Positions 17,059 to 24,252 of a DNA stretch of 35,649 nucleotides are shown here, piece after piece. The position numbers and the translations under genes are program-made. The notes below the pieces were generated by a model. That model made no database searches. It had not been told where the DNA came from and worked only from the letters and a program-made list of their open reading frames with translations. The stretch is from a virus: positions 1-35,649 of IMG/VR virus record IMGVR_UViG_3300027870_000007. One strand, 5' to 3'. Position 1 is the stretch's first letter. Each line of letters begins with the position of its first letter.

Positions 17059-17934
17059 TCATTTCAACTTAATAGCCAGATTCGCCAAGAAATCCAGCAC
17101 TTCTTTATCTTCTATTTCCGAGAATAAATCTTTGCAATCTTTTATTTGCATAGGGCTATACATATGACGCTCAAGTGTATCAATTAGATCCTTCCCATGC
17201 ACCTTTCTTTCTAGAACAGTGGCTTCCAGCTGCTCCGTAAATGCTACCAAGCGGGCGCGTCCAACCTTATTAATGGGGTCAGCGATTGCGTCGAAAAGTG
17301 CGAGAATATAGGCATTATATTTTTTATAATTATCACCCGCATAAATATTATCTGGATCTTGAAGTGCAAATCCGTGACCAACAACCTCTCCATAAGCAGT
17401 AGAACTGTCAAAATCGCCCTTCACGTGCGCGTAACTGTCTCCGAGTGCATGAACAAGAAAACCTGTTTCCCAGTCCGGCCGCGCTTGGTGGTATGACTCA
17501 TGTATTAATCCCTGAAGAGCTGCTCGTCGCTTAACTACTGCAGCATGATTTCCACCATGGAGTGAGTGGAGAGCGTTGACAATGTGCGACCGCTTTTTCC
17601 AATCAAAAACACCAAATATGGAAACCGGTATCGCGTTGTACTTCGCTATTTCATCTGGCGCTTGGGAAAAACACCCGATTCGGTCCGCGCGAGCAGCGCG
17701 AACATCCGCAGCCTCCAAAACAAAATTAGTAGTGTAAAAATGCCCATCTATTTTAAACCTCTTGATATCAATGGCTAAGACAACTTGACCTATTGATATC
17801 AGCCTTTCAACGATTTCATCAGAAAGCGTATTTCCCGGATTTGGCGAAGTGAAAGTTGATTTAGTGTGCGCACAGCCTTGAAGAAGGATTGCAAATAAAC
17901 AAACAACCGCAATTTTCCAACTGGCAATTTTCAT
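17059..17934 (-). CDS. phage-borne lipoprotein with zinc-hydrolase-like HxLGDxxAH motif
   Basis: A 291-residue product with a lipoprotein signal: a basic N-terminus, a hydrophobic segment at residues 8-18 and the lipobox LLQG before Cys21. Residues 160-171 (LVHALGDSYAHV) match the H-x-L-G-D-x-x-A-H pattern of zinc-dependent phospholipase C-like and related alpha-helical families. Further His residues occur at 123-130 (LHSLHGGNH) and 145-149 (HESYH). The gene is clearly AT-richer than its neighbours and has its own promoter, so it is probably a lysogenic-conversion gene. The enzyme activity is inference; an inactive relative is possible. Confidence 0.7.
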   Translation of the reverse strand: MKIASWKIAVVCLFAILLQGCAHTKSTFTSPNPGNTLSDEIVERLISIGQVVLAIDIKRFKIDGHFYTTNFVLEAADVRAARADRIGCFSQAPDEIAKYNAIPVSIFGVFDWKKRSHIVNALHSLHGGNHAAVVKRRAALQGLIHESYHQARPDWETGFLVHALGDSYAHVKGDFDSSTAYGEVVGHGFALQDPDNIYAGDNYKKYNAYILALFDAIADPINKVGRARLVAFTEQLEATVLERKVHGKDLIDTLERHMYSPMQIKDCKDLFSEIEDKEVLDFLANLAIKLK

Positions 17935-17972
17935 ATGAGTTTAATTTGAAGTAATGCCAACGGGGCCCGAGT

Positions 17973-18001
17973 GTTGTATGGTGAATCCTTGCACTTAGCA
18001 A
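17973..18001 (-). promoter_or_regulatory. sigma-70-like promoter of the lipoprotein gene
   Basis: On the minus strand: TTGCTA, a 17-base spacer, then TACAAC, about 40 bases ahead of the start codon. The -35 side also forms a small inverted repeat (CTTGC acttA GCAAG). It supports expression independent of the late operon. Confidence 0.5.
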
Positions 18002-18100
18002 GAAAAACTTAACCGGCGCTCTGATGCATTGTTGCCCCACCGCTGCGCCCGATGCTTCCGAGCCAGGGCTCAGATGGCCTCGCTGTCCATCTCCGTTCGC

Positions 18101-18622
18101 TTACACGTTCAACATGCCCTGACGGTCATCACTCTTGATGATGGCCTTCAGAGCTTTAATTTCACGGCCCTGCTTCTCCACTTGCGCGGCTAGCTCGGTC
18201 GCCAAGAACAGGTGCGCGCGAGTGCTTTCAATCACGCGTGCGTCCTCGGCAAAGCCACCCAAGGCACGGGCCGCGCGCCGGGCCTCGGTCGGTGTCAGGC
18301 GCAGCATAGAGTCCCCAAGCTCCATCTTCACCCACCCATCCGAAAGCATGGTGCAGCTCAACTCGCGCGGCTCAGGGAAGTTCTCGACCAGTTCATAAAT
18401 CCCGCGCAGCAGGCGCTTGAGCTTCCCGTCGTCCACAAGGGCGCGCAAGCGATCGTCGACGATGGTCAGCTTCAGACCGGTCAACTCGGCCACCGTGTCG
18501 CGCGTGGCGATCTGGTCCAGCTCGCGCAGGTCGCGCACGGCGTCGAACACCCTCTGGGTGCTGGTGATGTTCTTGCCCGGCTCCGCTACGGTGTCTGGCT
18601 GCTGCAGGGTGGTTTCAGTCAT
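18101..18622 (-). CDS. winged-helix DNA-binding regulator
   Basis: A 173-residue product from the ATG at 18622, overlapping the upstream gene by 8 bases. Residues 20-80 form a winged-helix-like region (STQRVFDAVRDLRELDQIAT, then ELTGLKLTIVDDRLRALVDD and GKLKRLLRGIYEL): a strand-like wing follows a recognition helix. The C-terminal part is a charged helix (ELAAQVEKQGREIKALKAII) with coiled-coil character that may dimerise. As the last gene of the early leftward run, before the terminase genes, it may control late transcription, but no antiterminator signature is visible. Confidence 0.65.
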   Translation of the reverse strand: MTETTLQQPDTVAEPGKNITSTQRVFDAVRDLRELDQIATRDTVAELTGLKLTIVDDRLRALVDDGKLKRLLRGIYELVENFPEPRELSCTMLSDGWVKMELGDSMLRLTPTEARRAARALGGFAEDARVIESTRAHLFLATELAAQVEKQGREIKALKAIIKSDDRQGMLNV

Positions 18623-19139
18623 GAGGCCTCGTTGTGGGGAGCTGCGGGATTCGTGCGGGCCAGAGGCCCATGGTGTTCAGGAGCTGGCGCGTCTGCGCGG
18701 CCATGGCGCGGCCCAGCTCGATGTGCGCGGCCCGGCCGCCCGGCACCAGGCGGTACTGGTCGAACGCGACGTGGCAGCCCTCGATACCAGGTCGGGTGCA
18801 GCACAGGGGCATGGCGCGGCGGTCGTCCAGCTTCTGGCCCTTGCCCTTGCCGTCGTTCTCGTGGGCATGTTGGCTGTAGCCCGCGATGCCGCAGTGCGCG
18901 CACGGGAGGCTGGCCACAACGCGGCGGTACTTCTCGCTGCGCAGGGGCGCGGCGTCCTTTGGCGCCGGTGCGGCCGCCAGCGGGCGCGCGGTCATGGTGG
19001 CAGCGCGCGGCACTACGTTTTTCATAGCTGCTTGCGCCCGTTCCACAACGCGCTGCGCGCGATCAGCGGTGCACGCACGGCTGCTGGGCGCGCCGCGCTT
19101 CATGGCCGTGCGCTTCATCGGCGTGCGCCGGGTCAGCAC
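18615..19139 (-). CDS. HNH/Ref-like zinc nuclease
   Basis: A 174-residue product. I chose the GTG at 19139: it overlaps the upstream stop (GTGCTGA) and has AGGGGG five bases before it, while the downstream ATG at 19118 has no ribosome binding site. Residues 1-65 are basic and Ala-rich. Residues 68-125 hold Cys80-x-x-Cys83, His91/His93 and Cys122-His123 (YRRVVASLPCAHCGIAGYSQ, HENDGKGKGQKLDDRRAMPL), a zinc HNH pattern close to phage recombination-enhancement (Ref/DUF968-like) nucleases. Probably acts on DNA during recombination with the adjacent resolvase. Confidence 0.7.
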   Translation of the reverse strand: MLTRRTPMKRTAMKRGAPSSRACTADRAQRVVERAQAAMKNVVPRAATMTARPLAAAPAPKDAAPLRSEKYRRVVASLPCAHCGIAGYSQHAHENDGKGKGQKLDDRRAMPLCCTRPGIEGCHVAFDQYRLVPGGRAAHIELGRAMAAQTRQLLNTMGLWPARIPQLPTTRPHD

Positions 19140-19384
19140 GACACCCCCTGCCCGGCCCCGACGTGCAACTCCGCCTCTGCCAGCGCCACCACCTCGGGCG
19201 AGATCTGCCGGCGGTAGCGCACCGCAGCCGTGAGCAGGTAGCGGCGCTGGGCGGGCGACAGGCTGTAGGGCTGCTCCTGGGTTGCGCACGCGGCCATGTC
19301 CTTGGCGAAGCGCTTTGTGGCAACGCCGAGCGGGAATGTGCACGCGCCCAGGGCGCGGGCGATGGTCTTCTCGTTGTCTGTCAT
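19133..19384 (-). CDS. small conserved early protein
   Basis: An 83-residue product from the ATG at 19384 (MTDNEKTIARALGACTFPLG), overlapping the upstream stop as ATGA. The chain is helical, with a basic middle (SPAQRRYLLTAAVRYRRQIS) and no membrane segment. No family recognised. It sits inside a translationally coupled early operon between a helical protein and the HNH nuclease. Confidence 0.7.
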   Translation of the reverse strand: MTDNEKTIARALGACTFPLGVATKRFAKDMAACATQEQPYSLSPAQRRYLLTAAVRYRRQISPEVVALAEAELHVGAGQGVSC

Positions 19385-19713
19385 CGCGTGGCTCCTTCCA
19401 GCCGGCGGTTGTTCGCGTTCTCGCTGCGCCACACCTCGACGCGCAGGCGCGCGGCCTCGAGGCGCCAGCGCAGCGCCTCCTCCTGCTCCACGGCTGCCTT
19501 GATACCCAGCAGCACCTCCAAGTACTCGGGATGGCTGTATGCGTACTGCTCGCGCGCAGCGATCGCCTTCTCGCTGCAGGCGTTCATGAGCAGCGCCTTC
19601 TTGCTCTTGCGGAAGTGCTCAAGGTGCGCGCGGTTGGCCTTGGCCTGGGCGTACTCCTTGGACTTCTCGACCATGTAGTCGACGGCGCGGTTCGGGTCAA
19701 TCAGCTCAGACAT
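19381..19713 (-). CDS. helical early protein, coiled-coil
   Basis: A 110-residue product from the ATG at 19713. It is helical throughout: MVEKSKEYAQAKANRAHLEH, then a second long helix rich in Glu, Arg and Leu (EQEEALRWRLEAARLRVEVW). Highly charged with heptad-like Leu/Ala spacing. No function recognised. It overlaps both neighbours (resolvase and the 83-residue protein) by a few bases, so it is translated with them; a helper role in recombination is a guess only. Confidence 0.7.
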   Translation of the reverse strand: MSELIDPNRAVDYMVEKSKEYAQAKANRAHLEHFRKSKKALLMNACSEKAIAAREQYAYSHPEYLEVLLGIKAAVEQEEALRWRLEAARLRVEVWRSENANNRRLEGATR

Positions 19714-20149
19714 GGGTCACCCCCTGAGAGCGGCGGAACGGCCACGCCACCATGGCGGCGTCACGCTCGTGCTGGTTGCTGCGTGCTGTCCAGCCGGTGT
19801 AGATGGCGAAGTTCTCGGCGCCACGCTTCGGCCCCTTGGCCGCCGGGCTGATGCCATGGGCCGGGATGCCCAGCTCTGCGCACACCTCGGTGATGAGGCG
19901 GCACCAGGCGTCCACCTGGCCCAGGCTGCGCGCGGTGGCCAGCGCCGCGCCGCGGGCGGCCTTGGCCTGCGCAGTCCATGCGTGCGACTGCAGGCGCGAG
20001 TCCTCGAACACCACCCGGCCCGGCATCGCCTCGCGAATGGTGCGTTCGATCTGCAGTGGCCCGACGGTGTCCAGGCGGACCAGCTCGCCGTCTGCGAAGT
20101 GCGCCACGCCGGTGCTGGCGCCAGGGTCCATACCAAGAATCAATGTCAT
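19706..20149 (-). CDS. RuvC-like Holliday junction resolvase
   Basis: A 147-residue product from the ATG at 20149, overlapping the upstream stop as ATGA. Residues 5-15 (LGMDPGASTGV) give the RuvC motif with Asp8, residue 49 (VVFED) the second acid, and residues 127-131 (HERDA) the C-terminal acid pair including Asp130. These match the RNase H-like active site of RuvC. Length is slightly short of cellular RuvC (about 170) but typical of phage versions. It should cut four-way junctions before packaging, fitting with the ERF and exonuclease genes on the right arm. Confidence 0.85.
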   Translation of the reverse strand: MTLILGMDPGASTGVAHFADGELVRLDTVGPLQIERTIREAMPGRVVFEDSRLQSHAWTAQAKAARGAALATARSLGQVDAWCRLITEVCAELGIPAHGISPAAKGPKRGAENFAIYTGWTARSNQHERDAAMVAWPFRRSQGVTHV

Positions 20150-20682
20150 GGTCGGCCCCTTGCAGTCAGGCCGGAAAAGAGGCCTCCGGATGCGCGCACG
20201 GCGATGGACTCGCCCCGGCGGTACTTGCTCAGCGTGGCCGTGCTGACGCCCAGCTCCTCAGCCAGCGCAATGCCGGTCTTCTCGCTGGTTTGCACATAGA
20301 CGATCTGCTCGGGAGTGAGCACCGCCCGCTGGCGACCGATCGCTCGGTTGGCCAGGATGCGGTTGGTCTGCCCCTTGAACTTGCCGGTGCGCTGCAGCCA
20401 GGCGCCGTAGTCGACCTCGCTGGTGCACTTCACGTGCGCAGGGTTGCAGCAGGCGCGCTCGTCACACGTGCCGTACACACGGTAGCCTTCGGGCACGGCC
20501 TTCTGGTGAACGCAATGCCACACCGCACGCATGCCGCACTGGGTGCGCATATCACCATCGGCCCGGGTGTAGTCCGGCGCGAAGATGTTCGGGCGGCCGT
20601 CGGGACGCAATGCCCCACGCCACAGCCAGTGAGCGTCCTCGGTGATCACGCACCGGTCCTTGATCTCCTCGAGCGTTCTCAT
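20146..20682 (-). CDS. HNH endonuclease with C-terminal helix-turn-helix
   Basis: A 178-residue product from the ATG at 20682. Residues 18-30 (HWLWRGALRPDGR) and 67-86 (YRVYGTCDERACCNPAHV) form the HNH_3-type core, with Cys73, Cys78/79, Asn80 and His83 in the metal and catalytic positions. Residues 123-160 contain a DNA-binding helix-turn-helix (LTPEQIVYVQ, AEELGVSTATLSKYRRGE). This order is that of free-standing homing-type phage endonucleases. It overlaps the resolvase start as ATGA and the upstream winged-helix gene, so it has been absorbed into the operon rather than inserted as an intron. Confidence 0.8.
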   Translation of the reverse strand: MRTLEEIKDRCVITEDAHWLWRGALRPDGRPNIFAPDYTRADGDMRTQCGMRAVWHCVHQKAVPEGYRVYGTCDERACCNPAHVKCTSEVDYGAWLQRTGKFKGQTNRILANRAIGRQRAVLTPEQIVYVQTSEKTGIALAEELGVSTATLSKYRRGESIAVRASGGLFSGLTARGRP

Positions 20683-20987
20683 ACGGCACCGCCCTTCTCG
20701 CGCGGGAAGCGCAGCTTGCCCACCACGTTGCGCTCCAGATGGCCCAGGCGCACCAAGGTGCGGATGTGCCAGTCCGCGCTGGAGATCGCGAGGCTGAAGC
20801 GCTCTGCGACACAGTGCACCGGCGGGAGCTGGTCGTTCTGGCCCAGGAACGTGCGCATGTACTCCAGCACCTGCAGCTGCAGGTCGGAGGCGACAGGCGC
20901 CTTCTGGCGCCGGGGCGCAGCGGGCGCGGGCTGGCTGGCATGGCGCAGTCGCGCCGCGATATCGTTGGCTTCGTGCATGTAGCTCAC
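20679..20987 (-). CDS. small winged-helix protein
   Basis: A 102-residue product from the GTG at 20987, which overlaps the upstream stop as GTGA and has AAGGTGG before it; an internal ATG three codons on is possible. The N-terminal third is Ala/Arg/Pro-rich (HASQPAPAAPRRQKAPVAS). Residues 35-95 form a winged-helix fold (LQLQVLEYMRTFLGQNDQLP, SLAISSADWHIRTLVRLGHL, then a GKLRFPRE wing). It may be a transcription or replication accessory protein; the DNA-binding fold is well supported, the role is not. Confidence 0.65.
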   Translation of the reverse strand: MSYMHEANDIAARLRHASQPAPAAPRRQKAPVASDLQLQVLEYMRTFLGQNDQLPPVHCVAERFSLAISSADWHIRTLVRLGHLERNVVGKLRFPREKGGAV

Positions 20988-21793
20988 CGGGCACCACCTT
21001 TCACTTGCGCGGCCAGTCGCTGGTCGACCTGCTCCTGGGCCTGGCGCTTGCGCTCCGCAAAGTCTTGACGCTGCGTTTCGGCGTGGCGCGAGCGCGCTTC
21101 CGATGCCACCTGTGTGCGCGAAGCCAAGTCGGCCCGCAGTTCGGCCAGTCGCCCGCGCAATGCGGGGCTTGCACCTCGTGTGGGCTCGGCGCGGCCCGCC
21201 AGCAGGGCAACTGGGTTGATGGCCGGCTGGGCTGCAGTCTCAGGAGGCGGCAGAGCCTGGCGGAAAGTAGCCGCGAGTGCCGGCGAGAGCGTGCCGCGTT
21301 TCTCTGCCTGCTCGAGCGCTTGGTGACGACCCTCCGTGTCCCAGCCCATCGACACCCGGATGTTCACGGGCAGCCGCTGCTCGCGCGCCGTGCGCATCAG
21401 GCGCTCGTAGGCGGCCAGGAATGCCATCCGCGCGCCCACCATGTCGCAGGCGGCGGCCAGCGGCTGAGCCACGGCCCAAGCCTCTTCCATCTCGGCCGTC
21501 CACACCACCGTCGCGCGCTCGTCCAGCGCCTGCGAGGCCAGAGCCCACGCCTCATTGCCAGCGGGGCGGCCCAGCACTTCGTCAATGCGGTCCAGGATCA
21601 CCTTTGGCGTGAGCCGGCCGGAATGCTCGCTGCGCACACGGTGCATGGCGGCGGCGAGCGTCGCGCGGTCGAAGCTCGAAAGGTCTTCGGCCAGCAGCGC
21701 AGCGGCGCCGGGCTTGATCTCCTGGCCCAGCAGTTCCGCCGTGGCCACGATCTGGCGGACCAACCACTGCAGGTCTTCGTCGTTCATCGGCAT
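20984..21793 (-). CDS. replication-associated protein, P-like position
   Basis: A 269-residue product from the ATG at 21793 (MPMNDEDLQWLVRQIVATAE); a GGGAG lies about 10 bases ahead. The N-terminal half resembles phage proteins that follow the O-like initiator (LLAEDLSSFDRATLAAAMHR, GRLTPKVILDRIDE), a pattern seen in replication loaders and related phage P proteins. The C-terminal 70 residues are a charged Arg/Gln/Glu helix (ERKRQAQEQVDQRLAAQV) with coiled-coil propensity. The role as helicase loader is inferred from position beside the origin-bearing gene. Confidence 0.6.
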   Translation of the reverse strand: MPMNDEDLQWLVRQIVATAELLGQEIKPGAAALLAEDLSSFDRATLAAAMHRVRSEHSGRLTPKVILDRIDEVLGRPAGNEAWALASQALDERATVVWTAEMEEAWAVAQPLAAACDMVGARMAFLAAYERLMRTAREQRLPVNIRVSMGWDTEGRHQALEQAEKRGTLSPALAATFRQALPPPETAAQPAINPVALLAGRAEPTRGASPALRGRLAELRADLASRTQVASEARSRHAETQRQDFAERKRQAQEQVDQRLAAQVKGGAR

Positions 21794-21798
21794 ATCGA

Positions 21799-22698
21799 TC
21801 AATCTCCCTTGCCCGCGCGGCGGGCGCGCAGGATGTCCATCGCCTCGTCTGCAGCGCTGGCGTTCGTCTGGGTCTGGTCCACCTGGTGCGCCTTCGTGGT
21901 GGTCATCGCGGAGCCGGTGGCCCACTGCGTGCGATAGCCCTCAGCACCGGTGAGCAGCAGCCCCACGCCGTGGCAGTTGCGCACCACGTACGAGTCGTGG
22001 ACGAATTCCACAAACCAGCCCGCGACGCCCGGAGCCTCGTCGTAGCCGATGCGCTGCACGAACTGCTTGACCTTCGTGTTCACCTGGGCGTTGCGCACCG
22101 GCTTGGCGCGGTACCGGGTCTCGTAGGCAGCGGAGTAGGCGGCCCAGGTCGCCCGGCAGGCGGCCTGCAGTTCGGTCTCTTCGCGGTCAGCAGCACCACC
22201 CTCCCCCGCGGCGGCCGGCAGCGCCGGGCGCAATGGTTCATTGACGGTTCTATGACGGTTCAACTGATGATTTGGGTGCGCCATTTGCACCTCTGGAGGT
22301 GCGCCATCTGCACCCCCTGGTGCGCCTTCTGCGGGGGGTGGTGCGCCATCTGCACCCGGTGCGCCGTCTGCGGGGGGTGCGCCATCTGCACCCCTACCTT
22401 TCGTCGCACGTGAGCGCGCGGCTGGGGCCTTCGACGGGTCATAGCGCGACGGCGTGATCTTGTAGCTGGTGCTCGTGTTGGCGCGGTATTCGCGGTAGAC
22501 GATGCCGACGGCCTGGAGCCAGGCCAATGCATCCTGCACGGCGCGCTCGGACAGGCAGGTGCGCAGCGCGATCGACTTCACTGCCGGCCAGCACACGCCA
22601 TCGTCGCTCGCCTGGTCGGCCAGCGAGATCAGCACCGCCTTCTGCGACGCACTCATGCCCTGCAGGGGCCAGCATGCGGCCATGATCATGGTGCTCAT
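21799..22698 (-). CDS. O-like replication initiator containing the candidate origin
   Basis: A 299-residue product from the ATG at 22698, overlapping the upstream stop as ATGA. Residues 15-80 form a winged helix-turn-helix (SQKAVLISLADQASDDGVCW, LRTCLSERAVQDALAWLQAV, then IVYREYRANTSTSYKITPSR). Residues 95-145 are a low-complexity GADGAPP-type linker encoded by iterons. The C-terminal half (TWAAYSAAYETRYRAKPVRN and onward) is a helical domain common in phage replication proteins. As in lambda O, the initiator gene carries the likely origin in its own linker. It is followed by the P-like gene. Confidence 0.75.
   Translation of the reverse strand: MSTMIMAACWPLQGMSASQKAVLISLADQASDDGVCWPAVKSIALRTCLSERAVQDALAWLQAVGIVYREYRANTSTSYKITPSRYDPSKAPAARSRATKGRGADGAPPADGAPGADGAPPPAEGAPGGADGAPPEVQMAHPNHQLNRHRTVNEPLRPALPAAAGEGGAADREETELQAACRATWAAYSAAYETRYRAKPVRNAQVNTKVKQFVQRIGYDEAPGVAGWFVEFVHDSYVVRNCHGVGLLLTGAEGYRTQWATGSAMTTTKAHQVDQTQTNASAADEAMDILRARRAGKGD
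22231..22392. other. candidate replication origin: six iterons plus AT-rich flank
   Basis: Six copies of a 17-base repeat, consensus GGTGCGCCATCTGCACC, start at 22275, 22298, 22319, 22340, 22358 and 22376 (spacings 23, 21, 21, 18, 18). Four copies end in GCACC, which pairs with GGTGC in the same copy; copies 3 and 5 end in GCGGG. The left side (22231-22274) is AT-rich for this genome and holds TGACGGTTC twice (22242-22250 and 22253-22261). Copy 1 is in a different reading frame from the others, so the repeats are preserved as DNA, not as protein. Confidence 0.7.
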
Positions 22699-23135
22699 TC
22701 CGTGCGGGCTCCCCCGCCATTGGCGCCATCGAATTCGGGGCCCCCAAAAGGCCCTATGAGCTTCGCCAAGGCCTGGGTACGCTGCGCCTCATGACTCAAC
22801 TTTTCCAACACCATCTGGTCGTAGCTGCGGCCGTGCACCAGGGCGTAGACGCAGTTGCGCAGCTGGTTCGATGCGTCCGTGCTCTGCATGGAACACTGCT
22901 GCAGGAACAGGGTGTGGGTGTGCTCGTCCACCTTCGTCTTGAGAGGATGCTCGAGCTTGCCCAAAGGGCCTGCGATGCCGCGGCTGAAGCGCGGGCCGTC
23001 GTTGCCCTCCTCTGCGTCCAAGAAGTTCTCGACGTGGGCAAGGACTCTGACCGCCGATTCGGGCGGGAGGTGGAGGAGCAGTGCAAGCACTTGGTCACCC
23101 ACGACGCGCTCCTTCTTGGTGAGGGGCGTGGTCAT
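22695..23135 (-). CDS. early protein of unknown function
   Basis: A 146-residue product from the ATG at 23135, with AAGGAGG about 8 bases upstream inside the end of the cro-like gene. Mostly helical (VLALLLHLPPESAVRVLAHV, DASNQLRNCVYALVHGRSYD), with a Gly-rich C-terminus. No family recognised. It is the second gene of the leftward early operon and overlaps the initiator gene, so it may act in replication control. Confidence 0.7.
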   Translation of the reverse strand: MTTPLTKKERVVGDQVLALLLHLPPESAVRVLAHVENFLDAEEGNDGPRFSRGIAGPLGKLEHPLKTKVDEHTHTLFLQQCSMQSTDASNQLRNCVYALVHGRSYDQMVLEKLSHEAQRTQALAKLIGPFGGPEFDGANGGGARTE

Positions 23136-23393
23136 CTATGCTGCCTCCTTGCGCGCATAGGCCTCGACCAGTTCCGGCCAGATGAGGTGCCAGTCATCGG
23201 GACGCAGGTCGCGACGCGTGACACTGCCGTCAGTAGCACGTTCAATCGCGACGCAGTGAGTCGGGCCTGGTCGCCGCTTGGCATAGCCGTGTTGCCACTG
23301 CCGTATTTGGGCGTCGCTTGGGATGCCTGCGCGAATGCGAAGCTCACCGACAGTGAGCGCACCTGGGCTCGCTAAGTATTCGGACAATTTCAT
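23136..23393 (-). CDS. Cro/YdaS-like helix-turn-helix repressor
   Basis: An 85-residue product from the ATG at 23393 (MKLSEYLASPGALTVGELRI). Residues 1-40 fit the YdaS/Cro-type helix-turn-helix of phage switches (GALTVGELRIRAGIPSDAQI, then RQWQHGYAKRRPGP). The C-terminal half (DLRPDDWHLIWPELVEAY) matches the tail of YdaS-type proteins. It faces the S24 repressor across a 76-base intergenic region with three operator-like palindromes. A TATAGA -10 lies only 11-16 bases upstream and no ribosome binding site is seen, so the message may be nearly leaderless. Confidence 0.8.
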   Translation of the reverse strand: MKLSEYLASPGALTVGELRIRAGIPSDAQIRQWQHGYAKRRPGPTHCVAIERATDGSVTRRDLRPDDWHLIWPELVEAYARKEAA

Positions 23394-23403
23394 GCGACCC
23401 GAA

Positions 23404-23430
23404 TCTATAGCATTTGCTACCGACAATCAA
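23404..23430 (-). promoter_or_regulatory. leftward early promoter of the cro-like gene
   Basis: Minus strand: TTGATT (23430-23425), a 15-base spacer, then TATAGA (23409-23404). The spacer is shorter than ideal. The promoter is covered by the first operator palindrome (23408-23419), so repressor binding would block it directly. Confidence 0.5.
23408..23419. promoter_or_regulatory. operator site 1, TAGCATTTGCTA
   Basis: Palindrome with arms TAGCA and TGCTA around TT. It overlaps the -10 of the leftward early promoter. It matches the two perfect sites at 25570 and 25595 in the outer four bases on each side. Confidence 0.75.
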
Positions 23431-23431
23431 G

Positions 23432-23443
23432 TAGCCAATGCTC
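23432..23443. promoter_or_regulatory. operator site 2, TAGCCAATGCTC (degenerate)
   Basis: Left arm TAGC intact, right arm GCTC instead of GCTA. It lies 24 bases centre-to-centre from site 1 and 15 from site 3. Probably a weak site. Confidence 0.5.
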
Positions 23444-23446
23444 TTG

Positions 23447-23458
23447 TAGCGTCTGCTA
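23447..23458. promoter_or_regulatory. operator site 3, TAGCGTCTGCTA
   Basis: Arms extend to GTAGC and GCTAC (23446-23459) around GTCT. It ends 11 bases before the repressor start codon, so occupancy would block repressor transcription, as in lambda-like autoregulation. Confidence 0.75.
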
Positions 23459-23469
23459 CTGTCAATGGT

Positions 23470-24171
23470 ATGGATGAACAAGCAATTCAGGCATGGCGGC
23501 TGCAGCGGTTGTCAGCGATGGTGGAGCGGGAAGGCGGAAAGGCTCCCGCAGGCCGCAAGCTGGGCTATCGCGATGGCGCGTTTGTCGGTCAGATGCTCCG
23601 AGGGGAGCGGCCCGTCACCGAAAAAACTGTGCTCGCTGCTCACGCGCTCTCGGGGTATGCAGGCTGGTTTGACCATCCGCAGTCCGGCGCTCGCAGCCCG
23701 GTCGCGGTGGTAAACCTCGCACCCGCGCCAGGTCCTGGCGAGTCCGCAGTACACGTACCTCTACTCGCCAACGCGGGGAGCATGGGGCCGGGGACGGACA
23801 TCCAGCATGACGACGTACTCGTGGGACACATCGCCTTATCGGAACAGTGGGTGGCCAGACGTCTGCGCCCTACGAGCATATTGGCCCTACGGTTCATTCA
23901 CGCTTACGGTGACAGCATGAGCCCTACCTTCGAGGACGGTGACGTTCTGCTCGTGGACACGGGCATTCGAGATCCCAAGGACATCGACGGCGTCTATGTG
24001 ATGGCCGCCAACGACCGCGTGTACATCAAGCGGGTGCGCCAACGCCTGGACGGCATCATTGAAATCAGCAGCGACAACGTTACAGTGAAGACCGTTGACG
24101 TGCTCAAAGGCGACCACCGGATCGATATTCTGGGACGCGTCGTTTGGTGCTGGAACGGGCGGAAGCTCTGA
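23470..24171 (+). CDS. CI-type repressor, S24/LexA-like self-cleaving
   Basis: A 233-residue product; the ATG at 23470 is chosen because earlier in-frame starts would run through the operators and the cro-like gene. Residues 10-60 are the DNA-binding domain (AGRKLGYRDGAFVGQMLRGE). Residues 102-103 (Ala-Gly in LANAGSMG) are a good self-cleavage site. Ser149 (YGDSMSP) and Lys187 (VYIKRV) form the S24 catalytic dyad. All parts needed for RecA-stimulated cleavage are present, so the prophage should respond to the host SOS state. No ribosome binding site is visible, so a leaderless message, as for lambda cI, is plausible. Confidence 0.9.
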   Translation: MDEQAIQAWRLQRLSAMVEREGGKAPAGRKLGYRDGAFVGQMLRGERPVTEKTVLAAHALSGYAGWFDHPQSGARSPVAVVNLAPAPGPGESAVHVPLLANAGSMGPGTDIQHDDVLVGHIALSEQWVARRLRPTSILALRFIHAYGDSMSPTFEDGDVLLVDTGIRDPKDIDGVYVMAANDRVYIKRVRQRLDGIIEISSDNVTVKTVDVLKGDHRIDILGRVVWCWNGRKL

Positions 24172-24252
24172 GCGCCGCCCTGCTCTGCCTGGTCATGATC
24201 ATCACTGACAGCGGCGTTTGAGGGCCCGAGTGAGCAGTAGACTCGGCGGCCA

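Noticed and set aside
22275-22392. Protein repeat (GADGAPP) as the reason for the iterons
   Set aside because: One copy lies in another frame yet keeps the DNA sequence, so a purely protein-level repeat does not explain it.
22275-22392. CRISPR array
   Set aside because: Repeats are 17 bases with spacers of only 1-6 bases and lie inside a gene; no cas genes are present.
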